Origin: Cyanoderma ruficeps
Taxonomy: Eukaryota > Chordata > Aves > Passeriformes > Timaliidae
Direction of reading: 5' to 3'
Assembly (NCBI GenBank): GCA_008694505.1
Contig: VZDJ01004378.1
Coordinates: 14,222,645-14,286,644 of the forward strand
Length of the DNA: 64,000 nt
The notes under the pieces were generated by a model. It saw only the letters and a list, made by a program, of their open reading frames with translations, did not search any database and had not been told where the DNA came from. Below are positions 47,365 to 58,816 of this stretch, in pieces (position 1 is the first letter of the stretch; every line of letters begins with the position of its first letter). A program made the position numbers and the translations under genes.

Positions 47365-48032
47365 CTAAATTTGGTAAACAGAAACAGGTGAACATGAAAC
47401 TACTACAGGCACACAAACCAGACACTTCTAGAGGAAGACTTTGCTGACTTACACATTACTTTTCTTAAATGCTTTTTAATTTTTGCAAGTATGTTCAGGA
47501 TACTGAAGAAAGATATTTTTTACTCTATAAAAACATAGTTGATCTTAATCCCTAAACTAGTAAAAATCACTGATTCTACTGTGACAAAATCCATGAGGAG
47601 TAAAATGCCACCATCAGCAAGTTTTACAGACTGAGCAACTCTGCCCAGAAATATACACCTGAACCCAATCCAAGAAGTTCAAAAATGCACTGCAATACTC
47701 TTCCCTGTTTTTAGTGCGGATAACTCTATAATTTAAAAATACATCAAGTTTCATTATCTAGAAGAGGTTTATCTGTTACTATGAACAATTCTGTTTATTT
47801 CAAGAACAGTACTCCAATTAATTCACCTTCTCTCTCACTCCGTGACAGAAGCAAAGCAAAATAGCATGCACATAGAAATCAGTCCTGATTCCTAGTCATT
47901 TTATGACAGTTTGTAGCACTGACAGCTGCAGTTTTTATTTGTTAGGTTTCAGGTGTGAAGTTAAACATATTTTTTCACCAGTATGTATGAATTGAAAAAT
48001 TGATTCTGGGATTATTATCAGGAAAAAAACAA
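47365..48032. other. Intron sequence, nothing recognised
   Basis: AT-rich spacer between the LTR and the next CR1. Confidence 0.5.
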
Positions 48033-48335
48033 TTCACAGAACCATAGAATGGTTTGGGTTGGAAAGGACCTTGAAGATCATCTAGTTCCAACCCCCTGCC
48101 CAGGGCAGGGACACCTTCCATACATCAGTTTCTTCCAAGCCCCATTCAACCTGACCTTGAACATTTATAGGGGCACTAGAAACACTTCTCTGGACAACCT
48201 ACTCCATAGTCTCAACACCTTCAGAGTAAAAAAATTCTTCCTAATATCTAATCTGAACCATATCTAATCTGAACCTATTCTCTGTCAGTTTAAAGCCATT
48301 CTGCCTTGTACTATCATAATATGCCCTTGTAAAAA
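48033..48335 (-). mobile_element. CR1 LINE 3' end with an internal 16-bp duplication
   Basis: It starts with the antisense terminus TCACAGAACCATAGAATGG and GGTTTGGGTTGGAAAGGACC. It runs through TCTAGTTCCAACCCCCTGCC to CTGCCTTGTA. A perfect 16-bp tandem duplication (ATATCTAATCTGAACC, 48244-48259 and 48260-48275) sits inside it. Confidence 0.93.
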
Positions 48336-49492
48336 AAGTGTGTGCAGTGACAGGACAAAAAGGGTAATTCTAAGTAATATTCAGGGAAATCTTTTTCACA
48401 TAATTTTTCTTACAAAATTTCTACTCAAATTATTTTAACTAACTGCACATAGATACAGACAGCATATTTGACTACTAATGGACAGAACACAACATATTGG
48501 TGATGACCTGAAGCATTTCTCCTGAAAGTTTAGATATCCTTTCAGAAGAGCTCCAGAATGCCAATGCTTTGTATACAAGTAAGGATAAAACAAGTAAATC
48601 CTTTTATTTAAATACAGTTGGTTTTAAACATAACCTTTCCCTTTTAAATGATATTTATGTCCAAAAATGTATTTTTGTCTTGATTCCTCTAATTAAAAAG
48701 TAACATAGTGAAAGCCTAGCACTGCTGAAGGAGCAGTCAGGAAAAGATAATTATCTTTCCTATTGTCTTGCTCATATATCTGAAACTAAAAATCCCAGTA
48801 CTTGTGATAAACCTGTACATTGTAGGTAATGGAGCAGCCAGCCTAAATACAGCTCCATGCCACTGCAGCTGGATTGTTTCTGTTACTCCAGTTAGTTCAT
48901 TTAGCAGAAGATGAAAGACCTCAGCATTGCATAAGGAAGACTGAAGGGCAAGTCCCTTGGTAACTTTAAAGAATGTCCAAGCGCAGAGGAAATTCCTTGT
49001 AGATAAAGTACAGCCTATAAACTTTTCAATTTTTCTATTCCATTCCTTTCCTCAAAGGGAAAAGAGGGCTGAGCCTGGATAATAACATTGTCCTTTCAGC
49101 ATAATTACCCAGCTTTGTCACTGCTTCACACATAATTAAGTATTAATATTACCCTATAAGTAAACAATACGAACATGATATCTCTGCAGTGGGCAAGAAA
49201 GCATTGCTTTGTACACATTCTGTTCACTGGAGTAAAATTGCAAATTGCATGCTGAATCAAGAACCATACTATACTGTCAGATATTTTTTATTAAAATGAA
49301 TTTGTTTGCTCTTCAGTACGGTGAACCATTAAAAAATAATTTGCACAATTCTAGAGGTATTCATTATTGCAGGGATTCCTATACAGCAAACAGTGTGTCT
49401 AAATACATGAATCGTCACATAAAAGAAGATACTGGACACAAGACTGTTGTAAGGAAACATCATTACATGTGTGCCCATACTGTAAAACTCCC
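48336..49492. other. Intron sequence, nothing recognised
   Basis: AT-rich with chance open frames only. Confidence 0.5.
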
Positions 49493-49987
49493 TGTGACAG
49501 CTTAACCCCAGGCAGCAGATCAGCACCACCCAGGTCACTCTCTCCCTCCAGAAGGATGGGTAAGAGAATCAGATGGCTAAAAGGGAGAAAACTCATGGGC
49601 TGAGATAGAAGTTTAATAGAAGGAAAAGCCATACACTCAAGCCAATCAAAACACGGAACTAATTCAGTACTTCCCTTGGAGAGGTAGTGTTCAGCTATCT
49701 CCAGGCAAGCAATGCTCCATGACATAACGGTGACTTGGGAAGACAAATGCCTTCATTCTGAAAGTCGTCCCCCCCCTTGTTCTTTCTTTTCCCCAGCTTT
49801 TATTGTTGAACACAACACTGGTCTGCATTATCCATTTGGTCAGTCGGGGTCAGCTGTCTGTATCCCCTCCCAGGTTCCTGCGCATCCCCAGTCAACTCAC
49901 TGACAGAGCAGCAGGAGAGGCCCAAAGCCTTGATGCTGTGACAGTGCTGTTCAGCAGTACCTAAAACATTCCCGTTTTCAGCACAAA
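49493..49987 (-). mobile_element. LTR of a songbird-type endogenous retrovirus, 5' truncated
   Basis: On the minus strand the 3' end reads GGGTTAAGCTGTCACA, a decayed version of the common songbird LTR terminus (GGGTTAAACCACGACA). Upstream of it come CCCATGAGTTTTCTCCC and ATTAAA (plus 49612-49617) as polyadenylation signal. Further upstream are GTCTTCCCAAGTCACCGTTA and a TATA-like AATAAAAGCTGGGG (plus 49791-49804). The U3 start (right side) fades after GTGCTGAAAAC. No internal retroviral genes are present. It resembles class II (ERVK-like) LTRs, but I cannot fix the family. Confidence 0.85.
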
Positions 49988-50734
49988 AAGAAAAAAACAT
50001 TTCCAAGGAACAGGGGCACTATATTAGATATTCTTTGCCTCAGTGCTGGTGACTGCATGGGGAAGGATGCAAAAGGCTATTTAGAATGAAGTCGTTCATG
50101 TTCATTTGTGGACTCTGAGACAAGTCAACTTTAGAACTGCTTGGTCTGACCTCTGTCCTGTATTTAAAAATCATCAACCCAGGACAGAGTTCATACATCT
50201 CATACAGCAGGCATGAGTACATGGACTCATGAGTCTTATGCTACACAAAGACCATTGAAATAATAACTATAAATCACTTATTTTCCATAATTTGGTTTCA
50301 TCACTTTTTAGAAACTCTCTCTGTGTTTACCTTTCAAAATATCCTATGGTGATAAATTTTAGAATTTACTTTTCAGTTGTAGGAAAAGCACTTCCATTTA
50401 TTTGTCTTAAACTGCTTAAGATGCTGCTTCTTAGTTACAGTATAACAAGAAAAATGAGCATGATTTTGCACATATTATCACTTTCATTTCACTTTTTGTA
50501 CATATTTTCATTTTCATTGCATCTGTCTGTTTTTCAAAGGAAAGAGTCCTAGCTGACATTTTCTTTTCTAATAGCACAGGTGCTCCATGCTTCTGGTTCA
50601 TATCCAGTTAAATTCCCTGTACCCTTCCTAGTTCTTCTACACTTTTTTGTGATAGAATGAGTTAATCTTGCATGTAGTATTAAAAAAAAACTGTGCAGCA
50701 CGTAATTGTATTAGTTTAATGAAGTTCCAGTGTT
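49988..50734. other. Intron sequence, nothing recognised
   Basis: AT-rich. The oldest part of the adjacent LINE may extend a little to the left of 50735. Confidence 0.45.
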
Positions 50735-52345
50735 TGTTCTCACAGCTTTACCTTTACATTTTCAACACCCACTTCTCTTTTTCAGTCTTTACCATTGAGG
50801 TGACGTTCTGTAGGAAATATCTGCTGTGACTCTACTATCTCTAAATTATAATAACAATGGAAATGTTGAGGTCATTATTCTGAATGTGTAGGTAAGACCA
50901 TTTCCTCTGCATGCATCACTTGGTATTTATTGACATTGAGTTTAATTTGCCATTTTATTACCCAGTAACCCAGTATTGTACCATCAGAATCTCATCACAG
51001 ACCGTTTTAAATACTAGGCATTATTCTGTTTTGTCTGCAAACTTTGTTGCTATAATGCTCATCTCATTTTCTGAATAATTTATGAGTCTGTGATATTCAA
51101 ATTTATGAACATGTTGAAGAGCCCAGGCTCAGCACAGATTTCTGCAGGATTTTATTTATAACTACACTTCATTATAAGAACAAACCATTGATTTCTATCT
51201 AGCAATCTTTTAATAAGGTGGCAATATGGGTCTTTTTTACAGGAATTTTTTATAATCTCTTTCACAGTTCTAACTAGATTGTATCATCTACATCATCTTT
51301 AGCCAATGTTTACAGACCCCTTTGAGGAACTCTAGATTTTTGATTCATGACACCTCTCTAGTTTCCAAGCCATATTAGTGCTTACTGCATCTATCTATCT
51401 ATGCATCCACCAATTTTTCTCTTTATAATAATGTCTATGAAATTGTTTATTGCAAACTCCAAATTTACTGGTATGTAATTCTCATCCTGAGAATCCCTAT
51501 TTTAAACACCAGTATCACATTTTCCACCCCCTACTCATTCAAAATTGTAGGTTGTTTATTACTATTAGCAGACCATCAGCTTCATATTTAAGTTCCTTAG
51601 AACATTCAGATGCAAACTATCAGATCATGGTGAACTGTTGCTACTAATTTTATTGATCTGTTAAAAAATGGTTTTTATTGACACTTTAATTTGAGAAAGT
51701 TCCTCAGATATATCATCCATAAATAATGACTCTGAAGAAGGTATTTTCCTAGCCTTCTCTGCATAATACATAAATGCACACAACTAATCAGATTTTCTGC
51801 AAAATGGCCTTATTACACTCAATGGCTTTGATTATCTCCCTATTTTCAGCATTTGCTTGCAGATTTCCCATTTCTGTTGATGAGTGAGGGAGGTGTCTGT
51901 AAATTGTATGTTTCCCTTAGCAAGCTGTCCCTCAAAATATTTTTTGTCTCATTTCATTGCAATTTTATGTTAGAGCTGCCAAGTTTGCGTTTATTTCCTC
52001 ATTTGAATGCTAGTCTGTGAGTTCTAACAGTTTCTCTCTGATTCTTATTTAACATGTTTTCAGCATTTTGAACGTATTTTACCATTAGCCCTTAAGTTTA
52101 TAGTTTATTTAAATGTATCAAATTTACCTGCAAGCATTTTTATTCATGTTTCTGCTTCCTTAAAATAGTTTCTTTATGCTTCATCTTTCTCACAATCCAC
52201 TTTTTTAGTGTTAAAAGATACACTGGAGCTTTTTTGATTTCTTTTGTACAACATATTTGGAGGCAATGGAAATGTCTAAACATTATTGTGTTTTCTGCTC
52301 TAGTCTCTGGTTATTCATCAGGGGAATCTTCATTTACTATCTCTT
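50735..52345 (-). mobile_element. Ancient CR1-like LINE, long fragment with reverse-transcriptase remnants
   Basis: The minus strand matches old CR1-type ORF2 with many changes. At 51101-51148 the minus strand reads PGLFNMFIN, corresponding to the PQGSVLGPVLFNIFIN block. At 51031-51044 it reads KFAD followed by K, where the catalytic motif is FADD. On the plus strand, GAGTTTAATTTGCCATTTTA (50938) and AGTTCCTCAGATATATCATC (51699) are recognisable antisense landmarks. The fragment runs from the 3' part of the reverse-transcriptase domain on the left to upstream RT or endonuclease-linker sequence on the right. It is heavily decayed, with no intact frame. Confidence 0.75.
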
Positions 52346-53282
52346 TCAGCAAAGGAATTACGGGTACCTATGTGAAATTTTAAAATAGAAACTTGACAAC
52401 AAGCAATGAAAAGGACACTTTTCATCCAGTATTTCTTCAGACTATGGAATTCATTGTCAGATTTAGGCTAGGTGTTCAGTAAGACAGTATAAAAAACATT
52501 TCCCTAGGCATGCCATGGCAACCTCCATAAAAATCTGTGATTTATTTTAACAGATACCATATATGACTTAATGCTTCCACCAATCTCCATTGTGTCTTAG
52601 CATGTCATTTCTATTTAGCTTCCACTCTACCAATGCATGTCTCCCTCATTATCTTTTCTCCATATTACTCCAGAGATTCTTAGTCAAATAAAATGTAAAA
52701 CTAGCCATTTTCATTTCTAAATTTGGGGTTTAGACTTGAAATGCTGGACATGGAATAAGTTACATGGAATACCACTGTATTGATGGCAATAACATTAAGT
52801 TAACTTACTTAACTTACTGCAGGATTACTTAACAGTTACTCCAAAAGCTAGAAACAAACATTAACTAGGAAAACGTGTTTATTTACAAGATACTAACTAT
52901 GTCATAATAATTCCATGTGTGGATCTTCTCATTCTAAAACAAGAATAACTTATCTTAATTATTATTAAGAGTTTATTTCCAGAAGTGTATTTTCTTAAGT
53001 CATATTCAGTGACAGTTGGTCTTACTTTTCTCTAAAAATTTATACAAAATAAACACAATGTTGTTCAATTCATATGACTCCTACCTACACTAAAATAGAC
53101 TGCTGTGTACTTTCAATAAATTGACTTCTCTTCCCAATTCAAATTCTGCAATAATAATTTATTTTTAATCTTACAACTGAATGGAAATCTGAAATGCAAA
53201 TTGCAAAGATAAATGTGAAGTGATCAAACTGACACTAATCATATACAACAGTGAAATGGAAGGCAAATAAAATGGAAGGGCA
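52346..53282. other. Intron sequence, nothing recognised
   Basis: AT-rich, with short direct repeats of TTAACTTAC around 52798-52820. Confidence 0.45.
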
Positions 53283-53390
53283 GATGGGCACTCAGGGATG
53301 TGGTTTAGCGGAGGACTTGGTAGTGCAGGGTTAATGTTAGACTTGGTGATCTCAGAGGTCTTTTCCAACCTAAACAATCTATCATTTCAA
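53283..53390 (+). mobile_element. CR1 LINE 3' tail
   Basis: GGGATGTGGTTTAGCGGAGG, ACTTGGTAGTGCAGGGTTAA and GAGGTCTTTTCCAACCTAAA match the last about 100 bp of CR1 in plus orientation. It ends in CAATCTATCATTT. Confidence 0.88.
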
Positions 53391-53984
53391 ACTGTCGTCC
53401 AGAAGTTGAGTAAAATATAAAATTATATACTCACTTCATTGGTTTTCAGTTCCTAGTATGATATTACCATGTCATACTTGTGAAGACGTATAAGACAGAC
53501 AAAAAGGTCTATAACTTTTCTTCAGTCCCGAAATTCTAGTCTACTATTAGTTGACAAGTGCACATGAAATCACAAGAAAATGTTTCATCTTGTTTCTCTC
53601 CATAGGAACAAGGCAGAACAAAAGGAGAAGCAGGATGTCAGACCAAACATTCGTATAACTCAATATTCTGTCTTTGGCAGTAGTGAATAATGACACCTAA
53701 GGAACAATATAAAATAAAGCACATAGTGGCAATGCCATTATAAACTCTGCTTTGCCCATAGAATACTCCAAGGCAGAGCTGGTTAAATGCCTCTTTTCAG
53801 GTTGAAGTACACTGGCATAGAAAGTCACTCTTCATTTAAGGAAGCCATTACACACTTTTCAAGAGTCACATCCTCTTTGTATTTTCTAATTCTACTACAT
53901 ATACTATACGGTTTTCAGGACTAGAACCCTAGAAGAGTGCCAATTCTCAAGGATGAAGGCAATGTACAATGCCATAATGATGTT
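53391..53984. other. Intron sequence, nothing recognised
   Basis: AT-rich spacer. Confidence 0.45.
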
Positions 53985-54405
53985 GCCTCCTTTGTTCTCT
54001 ATACCTTTCCAGCATTTCTTTCCATTTTATTTGCAGCTTTTGTGCACTGTTGAATCAGTAGCTATTTCTAAGCACTGAGCTGACTTTATCATAGAATGAT
54101 CTATTATAATTCCAAGATTTCAACCTTGAGTGGAAAATATCATTCAGAGCCCATCGTTAGGAATGCAAAGTTAGCTTTTCTTCCCAATGTGCATCACTAT
54201 CTACACTGAATTTCATCTGGCACTTTCTCACACCATCCCCCTGTATCTTGAAATTTTTTGCAAATCTCATCATTTACTTTCCATTTTTACTTCACTGAGT
54301 AGCATCAGCCCACTTTGTCACCTCCCTATTCACCTCTTTTTCTAGATGATTTTTGAACATCTTGAACAGATAGATGTAGCACAGTTTCTTCTGGACCAAT
54401 CTCTT
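53985..54405 (-). mobile_element. Ancient CR1-like LINE fragment
   Basis: On the plus strand, TTATAATTCCAAGATTTCAA, CCCAATGTGCATCACTATCT and CTGAATTTCATCTGGCACTT follow the antisense of old CR1-type ORF2. They are succeeded by GATGATTTTTGAACATCTTG, the complement of the LFNxFI block. It covers the same region as part of 50735-52345, so it is a separate insertion. Confidence 0.72.
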
Positions 54406-57400
54406 CCTACTGAAAGAAAAGAATTATGATATTTTTCGTAATATTTAACTGTTTATTAATCTACGTGAAGATTTTCCCTCATGTCTCATTGCAACTTAAT
54501 TTGTCACTAGTTTTGATGAACAATCTTCTTAGAATTCTGAATTCAAGTGAAAAATAATTTGCAAATACTTTCTGTTATTTTGATGAAAACAGATTTATTT
54601 ATAATTTTCTGATTTTTGACCAATTAGTTTTCCATTAAAATTCAGATGTTGTCGATTAAATAACTTTTTAAATAATTTTCATTTCTGCTTTCTTTTTTGT
54701 TTGCCACCTCAGAATGATTTACTGCTATAGTTCTGTGCGTTGTGGCACAATGGTCTTCCTTCAGCAAGGACCTTAACTTTACATAAGTGGTTCTATTCAA
54801 TTAAGAGCTTTAAAAAGTACTTCACAAGAATGACTTTTTTATAAATCAGGACAAGCAATGAGGTAATTAAAACCAAAATATGAGGTTTGTTTATACGGTA
54901 GTGGGTGGAAGTTCTGACTGCTTTCAGTTTCTACACACTGAAAGAACCACAGTTTATACAATATCATTTTTTATAAGTTATTTACTGGTGAGATATTAGA
55001 TCATAGTTCAGAAGGCCTTTTAAACTTTACCCAAAGAAAAATACATGTCGTGGTCAAATCCCAGAACATCTAGAAGTACCAATTCAGATGCAGAGATTTC
55101 TCTGTTTCAGTCACTGAAGCATCACAAAAGAAAGATAAATTTGAAGTAAAACTTTATAACTCTGCTTGGTCACAGCCTTTATAATCCTAATCAATAAACA
55201 AATTGAGCACAGTCAGCTTGCTCTCTTGCACTCTTCATGATGAGGCAAACATCTAACTTCAGCAATTCCTACCAGACAGTTCATTCACAGTAAATTCAGG
55301 AGTTTTAGCAATAGAAATGATTCTAGAAATGATTCTGTAGTGCTCAAACAGCTACAGGGCAAACTAACCTTGCCACTCAGTCCAGAACAGATAGTCTTTC
55401 CAACTAAAAAGGGAATCTGGAAAAACTGTTCTGTTGAACAACATCAATGTCCAAGCTTCCTTTTGCTTTCCTACAGTTGTGCCTTCTTTGCTGCTTTCAG
55501 ATCACAAGAACTACAAATTGTCCAAAATATAAACCAAAACCTTCAAACCAGCAATTTCTCAATATAAAAATTAAACATGCACCTCAGGGTACTTTTGTTC
55601 AGAAAGAAATGGTAGTAACTCACATGAGCAACATCCAAAATTATGTGTGACCGAGGCATACACTCAAAAAAAATGAAGGGGGGAAATATTTTTGGTAACA
55701 TAGAACAGGACAGGGAGGAAACTTATTTCCTTTCTGTTTCTCTTGTTTTCCAAAAGTAAGTAAGCAGCAAAGTAAGCCAGAATTCCCAATATCTAGCCAG
55801 CTTTAGGAAAGAAAGTGAAAAATAAGGAATGAAAATAGGAGAACTCAAATACCCAGATAAGCAAGCCTAGACTACACTGAAGCACAGAGAGGCAAGTGTG
55901 GAGGGATGGGGTGTCAGGGACGAGGAAGCAAAAGGAGGTAATGCAGCAAGGAAAATTCAGAAAGTTTTGTCATGGATTGAAGGAAACTATATGACTATAT
56001 TTCAGTGTTCTGCTTTGTGCCAGTACTGCTTTCAGGTCCTGCACTGCTGAACACAGGGAACTTTCCAAAATGTAGTCAGTAACTACATTTTGTGCATCAG
56101 TATGTAGACGCCTCCAAGCAACATCCCCCAGCATAAGCAACAACTCAAATGCATTTTGAACATTCAGATTTTTCAGGGGCAGTCAAGCATGGACCATATG
56201 ACAGCACCTTGCTGTTAGCTGAAAGCCTTCAGCCCTTTACGGTCAATTCTGCCTCTGAGTGTCCGACTGCTAATTTCAAAAAGGTGTTTTTTTTAAAAAA
56301 AAAGATATTTGTTGTTTAAGTTGTAACTCTCTTTTCATGGTTTTTTTTTTCTTCCTATTCTAAGGCATTACATTTTCATGGGTTTCTAAGGCAATGAAGC
56401 ATTTTTATTTTACCTTTAGTTTAAATTTGAATTTAAAGAATAAAAATCTAGTAAAGCTTTCATAAAATCTGTTAGAAGTGCCATAAAAAAGCCCCAGGAA
56501 GGAAAATAAAATCCCACATAAAATAATTTTCATTTAAAATTATTTAAAGATATGTGAAATCTCCCTTGATTATTTTCATTTAATATTCACGAGTAAAATA
56601 AGAAAATTATACAAAACAGTCTAAGAATAAGCAGAGTTTCAAGCAGGAAGATGGTCTCTTTTCCCAAACTGTGCAAATGGCATGATAATGTTTGGTTCTT
56701 TCTCAACTCCTGTAAAGGGTAAAGAGAATTGTATGAATACAGCCAAGTGCCAACTATGCCATCTCCCATTCTATCATTGTGCAGTAGCTTAAATATTTCA
56801 CTGAAAATTGAATATTTTAAAAAAATGTTGGAAAAGACATTTAAGATCACAGAGTCCAGCTACAGAATGGACAAATCCTAATACGTGTGATGAGGAGCGA
56901 ATTACTGTTCAACATTTTAGAAGTGGTAAGATTCAATAAAACTAGTTGTATATTGGATTTAAAAACTAAGTATAATTAATTTTATTTAAAAAGAAAGTTA
57001 ATGTGATGATTCTCATCTACTTGCAGATCAGTATAGTGGAATGGCAAAAAGGACTAATGAAACACTTGCTTTCCTGAAAAAGTATTTAGAAGTTCAAATG
57101 AAAAGCAAGATTAAAAATTTTATATTTAAATACGTTTCCATCATACAAATTTGAATAGGTGATTTAGGGAGAAAATCCTTTAGGCTTCAAATCATCACAT
57201 TGTGCATAACAGCAGAAGAAACTTTGAATTCCCCTTTATGAAGAAAAAAATTATTTTGAGTTTTCCTTAAGAATTTTGTGGATTTATTTTGCCCTAAAGC
57301 ACAAACAAATACTTTATGCAACTTTATATCTATCAAACTACAAAATATTTTTTCAGATGATTTCAAGATGTAATTTGAAAAATAGTAATGATCTTCACTC

Positions 57401-58236
57401 AACCTTGTGGCGCACATTCTATTTTATTTATGACCTAGTCTTCACTATATTAATATTGGGAATAAAGGCACTAGTCAATAACAGGAGAGAAAATAAAGAT
57501 TCAGATTTGTAGCACATTACACATTACAATCATATTTGGGTGACATCAAAGAATGGCATCTAGTGATTACATAGCACAACTGCATCTATTTTTGTGTATT
57601 ACAAGTTTATGATATAGTCCCGGAAGCACTCATGAACTCATTCATTTATTTATCAATAATCTGAAATATAAATAAAATAAATCTTACTTAATTTTTTAAA
57701 TCATCTTATTTTTTTCAAAATAACAATACAAAATATGTCTGATGAGATATCCCTGGAGACTGTAATTTTGGAACAGTATCTCATTAGCCACTTGTAAATC
57801 TTGGAAAGTCTCCAAACACAATTTTTCAAAGTGCTGTAAGGTTTTCTCTGCAAACTGTTTGCTTTCAGCAAATATCAGACAGCCATAATGCCAAGAAATA
57901 TTGTTCAGTAAATCCTTTGTCAAGAGACAGCACCATTTCCCTTACAGTCTCCAAAGTGTACAGTTGCCCTAAAAGCAATGACTCGTCCTCAATCAACTGC
58001 ATAACAATAAAGACACTCATTAAGATAGTGAAAGATCAACTGAGTTTCCCAGGACAGCAGCAATAATCACACAACTTCAATATGCACAAAGCAAAGTACC
58101 GATTTCTTTAAAAAAACAAAGAAAAAAAAAGGAAGGAAAAATTCAGAGCATTCAGTCTTCTGCTGTGATCAGCTTGACTTTGCAGTTCAATGGAAAATTA
58201 TTTCTTTGTGTCAACAAACTCAGATGTTTAGGGCAG
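54406..58236. other. Intron sequence with one small CR1 remnant
   Basis: AT-rich, with no gene recognised among the short open frames. A probable CR1 scrap lies at 56823-56880. Confidence 0.5.
56823..56880 (-). mobile_element. Possible CR1 remnant
   Basis: GTTGGAAAAGACATTTAAGA and TCACAGAGTCCAGC resemble the antisense CR1 3' end. It is too short to be certain. Confidence 0.5.
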
Positions 58237-58816
58237 AAGTATCCTGGCCTGTATCAGGAATAGCGTTGCCAGCAGGAGCAGGGAGGTCATTCTTCCCAGG
58301 CACTGGTGAGGCCACACCTTGAGTGCTGTGTCCAGTTCTGGGCCCTCAGTTGAGGAAGGACATTGAGATGCTTGAGTGCGTCCAGAGGAGGCAACGAGGC
58401 TGGTGAGGGGCTTGGAACACAAGCCTTGTGAGGAATGACTGAGGGAGCTGGGGTTGTTTAGCCTGGAGAAAAGGAGACTCAGAGGTGACCTTATCACTCT
58501 CTACAACTCCCTGAAAGGTGGCTGTAGCCAGGTGGGGATTGGTCTTTGTCTCCAGGCAGCAACTGATAGAACGAGAGGACACAGACTCAAGCTGCACCAA
58601 GGGAAATATAGGCTGGATATTAGGAAAATGTTTTTTACAGAAAGGGTGATAAAGTGTTGGAGTGGTCTGCCTGGTGGAATCACCATCCCTGGATGCGTTT
58701 AAAAAGACTGGATGTGGCACTCGGTACCATGGTTTAGTTGAGGTGATACGGCTGGGTTGGATTTGATGATCTTAAAGACCTCGTCCAACCTCATCATTCT
58801 GTGTGATTCTGTGTGA
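58237..58816 (+). mobile_element. CR1 LINE 3' end, longest and best preserved copy
   Basis: It starts at about TATCCTGGCCTGTATCAGGA inside ORF2 and continues through GTGCTGTGTCCAGTTCTGGG and GAGCTGGGGTTGTTTAGCCT. The 3'UTR GGATATTAGGAAAATGTTTT follows, with the terminal CATTCTGTGTGATTCTGTGT. It is the same subfamily as 19239-19665 but in opposite orientation. Open frames on both strands here are fragments of CR1 ORF2 or its complement, not genes. Confidence 0.96.

Noticed and set aside
51389..51405. Short CTAT run
   Set aside because: Only about three units, inside ancient LINE sequence; not a real microsatellite.
58228..58720. Several open frames of 60-124 codons
   Set aside because: All fall within the CR1 at 58237-58816. 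Similar peptides appear at 19301-19710 in the sister copy, as expected for repeats rather than genes.
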